From Aureimonas frigidaquae (GTDB lineage: Bacteria > Pseudomonadota > Alphaproteobacteria > Rhizobiales > Rhizobiaceae), in assembly GCF_001463905.1 (NCBI RefSeq), contig NZ_BBWR01000011.1, positions 62,001 to 126,000 of the forward strand: a stretch of 64,000 nucleotides of DNA. The letters are read 5' to 3'. Below the pieces are notes generated by a model. The model saw nothing but the letters and a program-made list of their open reading frames with translations, made no database searches and was not told the DNA's origin. The stretch's first letter is position 1, and the number at the start of each line of letters is the position of its first letter. The position numbers and the translations under genes were made by a program. Of this stretch, positions 43,796 to 52,466 are shown piece by piece.

Positions 43796-44512
43796 CTAGA
43801 GTCCCGCCGGGCGCTGGCCGCGCATCGTGTAGCGCTCCACCATACGGAAGATCTGGTCGGAGAAACTGGTGATGATCAGGTAGATCACCATGCCCGCGGC
43901 ATAGAACAGGAAATGCTCCTGCGTCGTCCCCGCCGCGACGGAAACCTGGCGCATGGTCTCCACGAGGCCGGTGATGGAGACGAGTGCCGATTCCTTGATG
44001 ACCGATTGCCACTGATTGCCCATGCCGGGCAGAGCCGTGACCAGCGCCTGCGGAGCGATGACGCGGCGGAACAGCGTCAGGCGGCTCATGCCGACGACGC
44101 GCCCCGCCTCGATCGTTCCCTTGGGCACGGCCTGATAGGCCCCGCGCAGCACCTCCGACTGGTTGGCCGCGGACATCAGGCCGATGGCCAGCATTCCGGC
44201 GATGAAGCCGGAAATGTCGAAGGGGCCGGGAAAGCCGAGGGCCGTGCCGACAGCGGTCACCACCTGCCGCCCGCCGAAATAGAAGAGGTAAATGACGAGG
44301 ATGTCCGGCACGCCGCGCAGGACGACCGTATAGGCTTCCGCCGCCCCGCGCAGCACGCGGCCGCCCGCGATGCGGGCCCAGGCCACCAGCGTGCCCAGCG
44401 CCAGCCCGCAGGCGAAGGCCGCGGCCGACACGGCCAGGGTCATGAGCCCGGCGCGCGCCAGGGCGGAGCCCCATCCTTCCGGCCCGAAGCCGAGAAGCGT
44501 CAGATCCTCCAT
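43796..44512 (-). CDS. Polar amino acid ABC permease (HisQ type)
   Basis: A 238-residue permease. VLRGVPDILVIYLFYFGGRQ and the EAA loop EAGRVVGMSRLTLFRRVIAPQALVTALPGMGNQWQSVIKESALVS are typical of HisQ-type subunits. Encoded between the binding protein and HisM-type permease. Confidence 0.93.
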   Translation of the reverse strand: MEDLTLLGFGPEGWGSALARAGLMTLAVSAAAFACGLALGTLVAWARIAGGRVLRGAAEAYTVVLRGVPDILVIYLFYFGGRQVVTAVGTALGFPGPFDISGFIAGMLAIGLMSAANQSEVLRGAYQAVPKGTIEAGRVVGMSRLTLFRRVIAPQALVTALPGMGNQWQSVIKESALVSITGLVETMRQVSVAAGTTQEHFLFYAAGMVIYLIITSFSDQIFRMVERYTMRGQRPAGL

Positions 44513-44519
44513 CCGATCC

Positions 44520-45368
44520 TCAAAGCTTGGGCGTGACGTTCAGCCCGAACCATTGGTTGGAGAGCTTCTCCAGGGTTCCGTCCTCCGACATGGATTTCAG
44601 CGCCGCGCTCAATCTGTCGGCCAGTTCGGTATTGCCCTTCTGCACGACGATGGCCGCACCGGACCCCATCACCCCACCCTTGAAGGCCGGTCCCGTGGTC
44701 GTGGCGGTGTCGGTATTCTTCTGCAGGAAGGCCGAGATGTTCGTGACCGACGCCATGCCGGCATCGAGCCGCCCGTTCGACAGGTCCTGGTAGACGTCCG
44801 GCCCGTTCGGATAGGTGCGGATGGTCACGCCGCGCGGGGCAAGATACTGGTTCAGGAAGTCGGACTGGATGGTGGAGACGTGCACGCCGACCGTCTTGCC
44901 CTCCAGCACCTCGGCGATGGCCGCGACGGCGGCCTCGGTCGCCTCCGGCTCGTCCAGATTGACGACGGTTCCGACACCCGGCAATTCGATTCCGCTTTCC
45001 TTCATGACGACGAAGGTCGAACCACCCGTCGTATAGGGCAGCGAAAAATCGACCACTTCGAGCCGCTTCTGCGTGATGGTGACGGAATCGATCACCGCAT
45101 CGTACTTGCCGTCGACAAGGCCCTGGATCATCCCGTCCCAGGCCTGGGCGATCACCTCGTACTGGAAGCCGGCGCGCTTGGCGATTTCGGCCAGCATGTC
45201 CAGCTCGAAACCGTAGAGCGTGCCGTCGGGCCGCGTCATGTTGAAGGGCGGGAAGGCGCCTTCGGTCGCGAAGACGAGCTTGCGATCCTGCGCGAATGCC
45301 GGACGAAGGGCGAGCGTGGCGCCCAGCGCAAGGCTGCCGCGCAGGAAGGTGCTGCGGGTGATCGTCAT
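44520..45368 (-). CDS. Periplasmic polar amino acid-binding protein
   Basis: A 282-residue type 3 solute-binding protein. The signal peptide is RGSLALGATLALRPAFAQ. The motif FATEGAFPPFNMTRPDGTLYGFELDMLAEIAKRAG is canonical, followed by DAVIDSVTITQKRLEVVDFSLPY. The ATG at 45368 sits nine bases after AAGGA; another ATG is two codons upstream. Ligand unknown; the operon suggests a methionine-like or N-acyl amino acid. Confidence 0.93.
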   Translation of the reverse strand: MTITRSTFLRGSLALGATLALRPAFAQDRKLVFATEGAFPPFNMTRPDGTLYGFELDMLAEIAKRAGFQYEVIAQAWDGMIQGLVDGKYDAVIDSVTITQKRLEVVDFSLPYTTGGSTFVVMKESGIELPGVGTVVNLDEPEATEAAVAAIAEVLEGKTVGVHVSTIQSDFLNQYLAPRGVTIRTYPNGPDVYQDLSNGRLDAGMASVTNISAFLQKNTDTATTTGPAFKGGVMGSGAAIVVQKGNTELADRLSAALKSMSEDGTLEKLSNQWFGLNVTPKL

Positions 45369-45386
45369 GTCCATAGGTCCTTTATG

Positions 45387-46574
45387 TCAGGAGAGAAGTT
45401 CGGTGGCCATGCGCGCCAGCGCGATCGCGCTCTGCGCGATACAGGCTTCGTCGGGCTGGTAATCGGAATTGTGGACCCGGTCGTCACGGCCCGGCTGGCC
45501 GGAGCCGATCAGGATCTGGATCGAGGGCATGCGCTCGGAGAAGTAGGAGAAATCCTCCGCGCCGAAGCCGCTGCCGGCTTCGACCAGCACCGGTGCGTCG
45601 AACTGCGCGGTCAGGGCCTGTGCGGCCTTGTCGACCAGGCCATCGTCGTTCATCAGGGCCGGGGCGCCGCGGACATAGTCGATCACCGCCGTCAGCCCCA
45701 TCGCCTCGGCCGCCCCCGTGCAGACGCGCCGGAACGCAGCTTCCGCACGGTCGCGCGATTGCGGCGAACGGCACCGGACCGTTCCCTCGAACATGCAGCT
45801 GTCGGGAATTATGTTCTGCGTCGCACCGCCTTCGATATGGCCGACGGTGAGGACGGCCGACAAGGCCGGGTCCATCTCACGCGAGATGACGGTCTGCAGC
45901 TGGGTGATGACATAGGCAGCGCCGACGATCGGGTCGATGGCCGCATGCGGGCGGGCCGCATGGCCCGACCGGCCCTGGAGGACGACGCGGAACTCGTCGC
46001 TCGAGGCCGTGCTGGCGCCCCGGCTCAGCCCAATGCGCCCGGCCGCGAGCTCCGGCCGGTTGTGGAAGGCGATCGCCATGTCGGCCCCATCCGCCGCGCC
46101 TTCCGCCACCATAGCGGCGGCGCCGCTTTCCTGCGTTTCCTCCGCCGGCTGGAAGACCAGCCGCACCGTGCCCGACAGGCGCGGTGCGATCTGCGCAAGG
46201 GCCTCTGCGGCGCCGAGCAGCGATGCGGTGTGCAGGTCGTGGCCGCAGGCATGCATCTTGCCCGGAACGGTCGAGGCATAGGGCAGACCGGTTTCCTCGT
46301 GGATCGGCAAGGCGTCCATGTCCGCCCGCAGGATCACACAGGGCCCCTCGCGTCCGCCCGCAATCTCGGCGACGACGCCCGTCCGCCCGACGCCGGTCCT
46401 GACATTCAGGCCGAGTGCGCGGAGCCGCTCGGCCACGATCCCGGCCGTACGGACCGTATCGAAGCCGGTTTCGGGATAGGCGTGGATATCCCGCCGGATG
46501 GCGACGAGATCCGGCTCGATCCGGCGGATCAACCCTTCGAGTTCGGGCCCGATATCGTTGGCAAGTCGGCTCAT
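45387..46574 (-). CDS. M20 family amidohydrolase (aminoacylase/IAA-amidohydrolase type)
   Basis: A 395-residue M20D hydrolase. Metal ligands are in HACGHDLHTA, EETQESGA, AFHNRPE and SGFGAEDFSYF; RDIHAYPETGFDT and RADMDALPI are further family blocks. It removes acyl groups from N-acyl amino acids or related conjugates. It is the first gene of the operon, upstream of the importer, so an N-acylated amino acid may be the real nutrient (inference). ATG 46574 is preferred; ATG 46613 is in frame. Confidence 0.92.
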   Translation of the reverse strand: MSRLANDIGPELEGLIRRIEPDLVAIRRDIHAYPETGFDTVRTAGIVAERLRALGLNVRTGVGRTGVVAEIAGGREGPCVILRADMDALPIHEETGLPYASTVPGKMHACGHDLHTASLLGAAEALAQIAPRLSGTVRLVFQPAEETQESGAAAMVAEGAADGADMAIAFHNRPELAAGRIGLSRGASTASSDEFRVVLQGRSGHAARPHAAIDPIVGAAYVITQLQTVISREMDPALSAVLTVGHIEGGATQNIIPDSCMFEGTVRCRSPQSRDRAEAAFRRVCTGAAEAMGLTAVIDYVRGAPALMNDDGLVDKAAQALTAQFDAPVLVEAGSGFGAEDFSYFSERMPSIQILIGSGQPGRDDRVHNSDYQPDEACIAQSAIALARMATELLS

Positions 46575-46775
46575 CTCAGTGCTTTCAAAAGGCGTGCGGA
46601 CATCGGGTGACATGCCTGTCCGCCCACGCCGATTGTCGAGTGTCGGGGATTAACAATAGACGGCTTAGCATGGACCGGACAGGTCAAGGGTGCGATTCTC
46701 AACCGCGAATGGAAACTAAGTTTGCACAATCGCGCCCGATTTTGAAACCGCAGCGGCGTAGCATTCTGCCCGCGT
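46575..46775. other. Intergenic region upstream of the M20 operon
   Basis: Holds the promoter of the minus-strand amino acid operon and the 3' end of the unknown protein at 46776-47075. A short AT-rich segment (46698-46740) is present. No hairpin or repeat stands out. Confidence 0.35.
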
Positions 46776-47075
46776 CTATTTCGGGCACCCGTTGCGATAG
46801 GGGATCCAGCATCGTCCGGTCTTGTAGGCGCAGAGATGGTCGATCACCACCACGGCGGCGATCGCCAGCGTCATGCCGGCGATGGCGATGACACCCGTCC
46901 AGTCCGGAAAAGCCTTGGCGAAGGGTCCGATGATGCCGATCGCCACGACGCAGAAAGCCGCGACCTCCCCCAGGCCGAACAGGATGTAAATCCACAGGCT
47001 CGGCGTCTTTTTTCCAGCAAAGGCACGCAGGCCGCCGCTTGCGCGACCGGACCGGCGGGGCAGCGTCACGGGCAT
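46776..47075 (-). CDS. Small membrane protein, function unknown
   Basis: A 99-residue protein with two hydrophobic segments (IYILFGLGEVAAFCVVAIGIIG and VIAIAGMTLAIAAVVVIDHL), a basic N-terminus and a short Cys-containing tail (YKTGRCWIPYRNGCPK). I do not recognise the family. Its start overlaps the stop of the next gene upstream by ten bases, so the two are coupled. Confidence 0.6.
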   Translation of the reverse strand: MPVTLPRRSGRASGGLRAFAGKKTPSLWIYILFGLGEVAAFCVVAIGIIGPFAKAFPDWTGVIAIAGMTLAIAAVVVIDHLCAYKTGRCWIPYRNGCPK

Positions 47076-47722
47076 CCCTCTTCGAACCGCTCCACCTGGA
47101 TGCCGTCGTGCAAGGAAATGGTGGCGGCCTTGCGCTCGCGCGCCCCGGCCGGGTTGTCGCAGCCGTCGTAATAGACCTCCGTCACGCTTTCCACGATGCG
47201 CGCCCCGCCGTCTGCCAGGAGAGCCGCCACATCGAGCGACATGGACGTCTGGCCCATATTCATGAAGCTCGTCTCCAGGAAGACCTCGTCCAGCCCATCG
47301 CCATCCGTATCGGCTGCGGCCACGAGGCGCTGATACTGGACACCGTCCGGCAGGACATGGATGCCGGCCGCGTCCGTGCCGCGCATCACCACCAGAAGCG
47401 GAGGCGGCGCGTCGGGAAAGGGGTCGATGGCGACGGCCGCTTCCGCCTGGACCAGGTAGACGCGCTCCTGCGCACCGGCTGTCGAAAAGGATCCGGCCGC
47501 ATCGCCGCGCAGGACGAAATCATCCGCCAACCGCTTGGCCGCATTGCCGGGCGCGGCGGCCAGCGCCGCCTTGATCATGCGGCTGTCGGCGGCGGAATAG
47601 TATGGACTGCCCGCCAGGAAGGCCGCGTCCCGATAATCGAGCAGGGTCTCGTCGGCCCGCGCCGGCAGGATGCCGAGCGCGAGCGCGGCAGCCAGGATAA
47701 GCTTGGATGTCCTTGGGTTCAT
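47066..47722 (-). CDS. Secreted protein of unknown function
   Basis: A 218-residue protein with a signal peptide (LILAAALALGILPARA). The body is Ala/Asp-rich and contains DTDGDGLDEVFLETSF, which resembles calcium-binding EF-hand or FG-GAP sequence. The C-terminus has two cysteines (YDGCDNP and FEEGCP). No family is recognised; a periplasmic or outer-surface role is likely. Confidence 0.65.
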   Translation of the reverse strand: MNPRTSKLILAAALALGILPARADETLLDYRDAAFLAGSPYYSAADSRMIKAALAAAPGNAAKRLADDFVLRGDAAGSFSTAGAQERVYLVQAEAAVAIDPFPDAPPPLLVVMRGTDAAGIHVLPDGVQYQRLVAAADTDGDGLDEVFLETSFMNMGQTSMSLDVAALLADGGARIVESVTEVYYDGCDNPAGARERKAATISLHDGIQVERFEEGCP

Positions 47723-47817
47723 GGATGCCTCGCAAGAGAGCGCGCCTCATCGCCGAAGCATGGGACGGGGCGCCGGATGTCTTTAACGGCGCGAGGGGCA
47801 CGCATGGCCCCGCCGCG

Positions 47818-48321
47818 TTATTCGACCGTGACACGGCCGAGATAGCCGCGCGCCCATTGGCCGTCGGCCGGTGCAACGAAGTTGCGCATGGTGATCTGCA
47901 CCACGCCCAGATCGCGGCCGAGATCGAGGACGCGCACGAAAACCGTTTCCATGCGGTCGGTCGCCGGATGGCGCGGGCAGTCGATCCGCAGCCCCGATGC
48001 CGTCCCCATGGGAACCGGCGTGACATTGCTGTTCGGGCAGGACGCCGCATAGCGCTCGCGGAAAGCTGCCAGGAAATCGCCCGGCGGCACGTCTCCCATG
48101 TCCGGAGCGGTCTGGAGCGTGACCATGCGGCTGAAGGTCTGCACGGTTTCACCGGCGGGTATCAGCTCGACCAGAACGGAGCGGCCGGCCTGTTCCTGAT
48201 GTCCCACCACCAGCCCGGCTTCCGCGGGAAGCGAAACGCGCTTGTCCGCCGTATCGGCCTGCGCCCATGCACCTCCACAGAACGCCAGGCCGGCAAGCGC
48301 TGCGCACACGACAGTCTTCAT
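47818..48321 (-). CDS. Secreted protein of unknown function
   Basis: A 167-residue protein with a signal peptide (KTVVCAALAGLAFCGGAWAQ). The mature part has VVGHQEQAGRSVLVELIPAGETVQTF, paired Cys (AASCPNSN and IDCPRH) and an ITMRNF segment. This pattern of a lipid- or pilus-type periplasmic domain is not assigned to a family I know. It is divergent from the Zur-regulated aztC. Confidence 0.65.
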   Translation of the reverse strand: MKTVVCAALAGLAFCGGAWAQADTADKRVSLPAEAGLVVGHQEQAGRSVLVELIPAGETVQTFSRMVTLQTAPDMGDVPPGDFLAAFRERYAASCPNSNVTPVPMGTASGLRIDCPRHPATDRMETVFVRVLDLGRDLGVVQITMRNFVAPADGQWARGYLGRVTVE

Positions 48322-48662
48322 ACGCCGAACCTCCCTTTCGCCAGATGTTCCGACGAAAATGTGTAGAAACCGGGGCACGCTCCGGTTGCACCCGACGAGA
48401 CGTTCGGACGGCAGTGTCTTGCCCATCACGCAGGCTGTACCGTCACTGCGCTGAGGCCTGATACACACTACTCGCTTAAACTCGGAATTGCTTTCACGTG
48501 CCGACGCGTTTATTTTGACGCGCAGCGGCGAAGGACGGCTTGCACATCCGAACAACGTTATGTAATAACATAACACGACCAGAACAGAGCGTTCGGGTCG
48601 CGGAAGGACGTTGCACGCCGGTGCCGCGCCAGCCGCGCCATGCCCCACACGCGGATCAGGAC
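48322..48662. other. 341-base divergent intergenic region upstream of aztC
   Basis: Holds the promoters of the unknown secreted protein (minus strand) and of aztC (plus strand). It contains the Zur box at 48557-48574. The 48465-48520 part includes TTGACGCG and is moderately AT-rich; I cannot place -10 elements with confidence. No gene-like ORF fits here. Confidence 0.5.
48557..48574 (+). promoter_or_regulatory. Zur box upstream of aztC
   Basis: GTTATGT and ACATAAC form perfect seven-base arms around AATA, close to the alphaproteobacterial Zur operator (TGTTAT...ATAACA). It lies 89 bases before the aztC start and predicts repression by zinc-loaded Zur. The zinc-binding products of the two following genes agree. 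Confidence 0.85.
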
Positions 48663-49610
48663 ATGTTTGCCACAATGCTGTCCCGGAACCTTCCCTGCAC
48701 CGTCGCCACGATCGCGCTTCTGTCGACCGCTAGCGCCCCGGCCCATGCCGAGCCGCTGCGGGTGGTGGCGAGTTTCTCCATCATCGGCGATTTCGCGGCG
48801 AAGGTGGGCGGCGACCGCATCGCGCTGACGACGCTGGTCGGGCCCAATGGCGATGCGCATGCCTATGAGCCGCGCCCCACCGATGCCCGGGCTCTGGCGG
48901 AGGCCGATGTCGTCCTGACCAACGGCCTGGAACTGGAAGGATTCATGGACCGGCTCATCACCGCCAGCGGGAGCCGCGCGCCGATCGTACCGCTGACGCA
49001 GGGCATCGACACGCTGGAGGAGCCCGGCGGCGGGCACTACCACTTCGTCAATGGTGAGGCCATCTTCCATGTCGGGGCGCTGAACGCCCATGCCTGGCAG
49101 TCCGTGCCCAACGCCCAGCGATACATTGCCAATACAAGGGACGCTTTCTGCGCGGCCGATGCGCAAGGCTGCCCTATCTATACGGCCAATGCAGCGTCCT
49201 ACCGGGACGCGCTCGATGCGCTGGACCGGGATATCCGCGCCGCGGTCTCCGCACTCCCGCCGGGCCGGCGAACCGTCGTCGTTGGGCACAGTGCCTTCGG
49301 CTATTTCGAACAGGCCTATGGCGTCACATTCCTGTCGCCGCAGGGCGTTTCCACGGCATCGGAGGCCTCCGCCGCAGATTTAGCCGGCCTCATCGAAGCG
49401 ATGCGCAAGGCGGATGCCAAGGCCATCTTCGCCGAAAACATCAGCGATCCGCGCCTCGTTTCGCAAATCGCGGCCGAGGTCGGCACGCAGCTTTCCGGCA
49501 CCCTCTATTCCGACGCCCTGTCGGAGCCGGACGGCCCGGCGCCCGACTATATCGCCATGATGCGACACAATCTGAACGCTCTCAGCGCGGCACTGACCGC
49601 GGCTGATTGA
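48663..49610 (+). CDS. aztC: Zinc ABC transporter binding protein AztC (ZnuA-like)
   Basis: A 315-residue cluster A-I metal-binding protein. The signal peptide (ATIALLSTASAPAHA) is followed by VVASFSIIGDFAAKVGGDRI. Zinc ligands are predicted in GDAHAYEPRPTD (His), LNAHAWQS (His), VGHSAFGYF (His) and YSDALSEPDG (Asp); His/His/His/Asp is the AztC pattern. The His-rich loop is short (GGGHYHF). The ATG at 48663 follows AGGA. No AztA or AztB gene is adjacent. It probably receives zinc from the following AztD-ZinT protein. Confidence 0.9.
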   Translation: MFATMLSRNLPCTVATIALLSTASAPAHAEPLRVVASFSIIGDFAAKVGGDRIALTTLVGPNGDAHAYEPRPTDARALAEADVVLTNGLELEGFMDRLITASGSRAPIVPLTQGIDTLEEPGGGHYHFVNGEAIFHVGALNAHAWQSVPNAQRYIANTRDAFCAADAQGCPIYTANAASYRDALDALDRDIRAAVSALPPGRRTVVVGHSAFGYFEQAYGVTFLSPQGVSTASEASAADLAGLIEAMRKADAKAIFAENISDPRLVSQIAAEVGTQLSGTLYSDALSEPDGPAPDYIAMMRHNLNALSAALTAAD

Positions 49611-49654
49611 GCGCCGCCCCACCCCCTTCCACCAGCATTTTCAAGGATACAATC

Positions 49655-51475
49655 ATGCTGCGATCACTGCGCTGCGCGACAGCGCTCGTCTCCCTTTTGT
49701 CCGCCGGGGCCATGGCCCATGCCAACGACCACGCCGATTCCGGCGAGGACGTAACCCATTACCGCATCTTCGTGGCCGACCATGCGGAGCCGCGCATCAC
49801 GGCCATCGACCTTGCGCAACCGGATCGGCGCTGGAGTTTCGACACCAGGGGTCAAGCCAGGCTCTATGCCGTCGGCGGCGGCTCGGCCATCGCCGCCGTC
49901 CAGTCCGACGACGATATCGTACAGTTCCTGTCCAGCGGCATCACGCTGCAGAGCCATGGCGACCATGCCGATATCGAGATTGCCGACCCGGCCGCCTTGC
50001 CGGACACGCTCGAAGGCCCGCGGCCCTTCCATCTGATCGATCATGACGGGACGCTCTCCATCAACTTCGATCGTGGGGGCTATGCGCAGATCCTGGACAC
50101 GCATGCGCTGACCAAGAGCCCGCTATCATCGTGGCGGCTGCCGGTCGAGCGCGCCCATCATGGCTATGTCGCCCCGATCGGCCAGGCCTGGGTCGCCAGC
50201 GTTGCCTCCGACGCGCCCACATCGGGCGACGAGGCGCCCAAGCGCATCGGCCTGCGCGCCGTCCATCGCGACGGCGCGCCGGCCGGCGCGGTGGAGACAT
50301 GCACCGGCATTCATGGCGAGGCCTTCTCCGGCGCCTATCTGGCGACCGGTTGCCAGGAGGGCATCCTGACCGTCACCGCAGGTGAGGCGGGACCGGTCTT
50401 CCAGATGCTGGACTATCCGTCGGATATCCCTGCCAGGGAGACCACCGGAACGCTCCTCGGCTCGACCGGCATGCAGGTGTTTCTGGGCAATTACGGCGCC
50501 AAGGGCCTCGTCGTCATCGATCCGGTGGACGCGCCGCATCTGCGCCATGTCGAGCTGCCCTTCCGCCGCGTCGATTTCACGCTCGATCCGGCCAATGCGC
50601 GCTTCGCCTATGTTTTGACCGAGGACGGGACGCTGCACCGGCTCGACCTTCTCGACGCGAAGCTGATGGCGAGCGCGCGGGTGAGCGAACCCTATTCGAT
50701 GGACGGCCACTGGAACGATCCGCGCCCGCGCCTGGCCATGGCGGGCGACGAAGTCCTGTTGAGCGACCCGAGGGCGGGCCTGATCCGGCGCATCGACAAG
50801 GCGGCGCTGAACGAGACCGGAACCATCGCCGTGGACGGCATGCCCTACGCCATCGCGGTTGCCGGCGGCAGCGGCGTCGTGCACGACCACGACCACGACC
50901 ACGACCATGATCACGCGGGCCATGCGCACAGCCATGGCGACCCGCAGATCTACAAGGGCTATTTCGAGGATGCGCAGATCAAGGACCGCCCCCTGTCCGA
51001 CTATGCGGGCGACTGGCAATCCGTCTATCCCTATCTGCAGGACGGCTCGCTCGATCCGGTCTTTGCGCACAAGGCCGCCAGCGGCACGATGAGCGCGCAG
51101 GAATATCGTGACGAGTATGAGATCGGCTACCGCACGGATGTCGAGCGGATCACCATCAACGGCGACCGTGTCACCTTCTTCCGGAACGGCAGCCCGGTGG
51201 CCGGGACCTATACCTATGACGGCCGCGAGACGCTGACCTACAAGAAGGGCAATCGCGGTGTCCGCTTCATCTTCGCCAAGACGGGCGGCGATGAGGCGGC
51301 CCCGGACTTCATCCAGTTCAGCGATCACAAGATCGCGCCGGAGAAGACGGACCATTTCCATCTTTACTGGGGTGATGATCGCGCGGCCCTTCTGGAGGAA
51401 GTCACCAACTGGCCGACCTACTACCCTTCCGCGCTCGATGCGAATGCGATCGTCGAAGAAATGATGGCGCATTGA
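49655..51475 (+). CDS. aztD: AztD-ZinT fusion: periplasmic zinc metallochaperone
   Basis: A 606-residue protein. The signal peptide (LRSLRCATALVSLLSAGAMAHA) is followed by a beta-propeller of the AztD family (about residues 25-405: HYRIFVADHAEPRITAIDL and repeated WDxG-like strands, His in GIHGEAFSG and ERAHHGY). A His-rich linker (HDH repeats then GHAHSHG, 410-429) leads to a C-terminal ZinT/YodA domain (435-606: LSDYAGDWQSVYPYLQDGSLDPVF, TYKKGNRGVRF, FSDHKIAPEKTDHFH, NWPTYYPSALD and EEMMAH). AztD hands zinc to AztC, and ZinT scavenges periplasmic zinc; here both are one chain. SD AAGGA precedes ATG 49655. It is 44 bases after aztC, in the same transcript. Confidence 0.93.
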   Translation: MLRSLRCATALVSLLSAGAMAHANDHADSGEDVTHYRIFVADHAEPRITAIDLAQPDRRWSFDTRGQARLYAVGGGSAIAAVQSDDDIVQFLSSGITLQSHGDHADIEIADPAALPDTLEGPRPFHLIDHDGTLSINFDRGGYAQILDTHALTKSPLSSWRLPVERAHHGYVAPIGQAWVASVASDAPTSGDEAPKRIGLRAVHRDGAPAGAVETCTGIHGEAFSGAYLATGCQEGILTVTAGEAGPVFQMLDYPSDIPARETTGTLLGSTGMQVFLGNYGAKGLVVIDPVDAPHLRHVELPFRRVDFTLDPANARFAYVLTEDGTLHRLDLLDAKLMASARVSEPYSMDGHWNDPRPRLAMAGDEVLLSDPRAGLIRRIDKAALNETGTIAVDGMPYAIAVAGGSGVVHDHDHDHDHDHAGHAHSHGDPQIYKGYFEDAQIKDRPLSDYAGDWQSVYPYLQDGSLDPVFAHKAASGTMSAQEYRDEYEIGYRTDVERITINGDRVTFFRNGSPVAGTYTYDGRETLTYKKGNRGVRFIFAKTGGDEAAPDFIQFSDHKIAPEKTDHFHLYWGDDRAALLEEVTNWPTYYPSALDANAIVEEMMAH

Positions 51476-51540
51476 GGCAAAGCCACCTCGCGTCATGAAC
51501 GGGCTGCTGGCCAAGCGCCGGGAAGGCCCGCATAAAGAGC

Positions 51541-51567
51541 AGGACCGCGCCGGGGGGGCGCGGTCCT
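51541..51567 (+). terminator. Perfect 11-bp hairpin after aztD
   Basis: AGGACCGCGCC (51541-51551) pairs fully with GGCGCGGTCCT (51557-51567) around GGGGG. No T run follows, but the stability is very high. Placed 65 bases past the aztD stop and 21 bases before the SDR start, it probably ends the zinc transcript or protects its 3' end. Confidence 0.7.
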
Positions 51568-51588
51568 GCATCGGGAGGATAGCGGACC

Positions 51589-52362
51589 ATGAGCGACGCG
51601 GCGCCACGGGTGGATCTCGATTTCTCGCTGGCGGGCAAGGTCGCCATCGTCACGGGCGGTGGCTCGGGCATCGGCGCGGCCATCGCCACCGCCTTCGCAG
51701 CCAAGGGCGCGTCGGTCGCCATCTTCGACATCGCGCTTGCGGGCGCCGAGGCCAGGGCTGCGGAGATCGGCGGCGCGGCACGCGCCTTTGCCTGCGACGT
51801 GAGCGACGCGGCCTCTGTCCAAACCGCCGTGACCGCCGCGCATGACGCCTTCGGCCGCATCGACATCCTCGTCAACAGCGCCGGGATTGTCGCCCTGGCG
51901 CCGGCGGAAAGCCTGTCGATCGACGCTTTCGACCGCACCATCGCCATCAATCTGAAGGGTACGTTCCTTGTCTCGCAGGCTGTCGGACGGTTGATGATCG
52001 CCGCCGGCGGCGGCGGCCGGATCGTGAACCTCGCCTCGCAGGCGGGCACGGTGGCGATCGAGGAACATGCCGCCTACTGCGCCTCGAAGTTCGGCGTCAT
52101 CGGGCTGACCAAGACGCTGGCGGCCGAGTGGGGGCGCCACGGGATCCGGGCCAACACCCTGTCCCCGACCATCGTCCTGACCGATCTCGGCCGGGCGGCC
52201 TGGGCGGGTGAAAAGGGCGAGGCCGCCCGCAAGCGCATCCCCGCCGGGCGCTTCGCCTACCCCGAAGACATCGCCGCCGCGGCGGTCTTCCTGGCGTCGA
52301 GCGGGGCGGAGATGATCAACGGGGCCGACCTGTTGATCGATGGCGGCTACACCATTCTCTGA
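51589..52362 (+). CDS. SDR family oxidoreductase, GolD/D-threitol dehydrogenase-like
   Basis: A 257-residue classical SDR. GGGSGIG is at about residues 23-29, DI after beta-2 (NAD), NSAGIV, NLASQAGTVAIEEHAAYCASKFG and IPAGRFAYPEDI. The block TLSPTIVLTDLGRAAWAGEKGE closely matches GolD-type threitol/arabitol dehydrogenases, so a polyol substrate is likely. GGAGGA precedes the ATG. Apparently a single-gene unit behind the hairpin. Confidence 0.85.
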   Translation: MSDAAPRVDLDFSLAGKVAIVTGGGSGIGAAIATAFAAKGASVAIFDIALAGAEARAAEIGGAARAFACDVSDAASVQTAVTAAHDAFGRIDILVNSAGIVALAPAESLSIDAFDRTIAINLKGTFLVSQAVGRLMIAAGGGGRIVNLASQAGTVAIEEHAAYCASKFGVIGLTKTLAAEWGRHGIRANTLSPTIVLTDLGRAAWAGEKGEAARKRIPAGRFAYPEDIAAAAVFLASSGAEMINGADLLIDGGYTIL

Positions 52363-52466
52363 CCGCCGGCCGGGGCTGAGCCGGGCCGTTTCCTTCCGGC
52401 GCGCGCCGGGTTAGGACGAGTGGACGGGCTGCGGCTCCGATCCGACCCCTGCTGGAGAGGCGAAGA

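Noticed and set aside
50882-50940. Short tandem repeat GACCAC
   Set aside because: Codes for the His linker of the AztD-ZinT protein; explained as coding low complexity.
49655-51475. Possible sequencing join between aztD and zinT
   Set aside because: The frame is continuous through a His-rich linker with no stop, no internal SD-ATG pair at the boundary and no change in codon use; treated as a real fusion.
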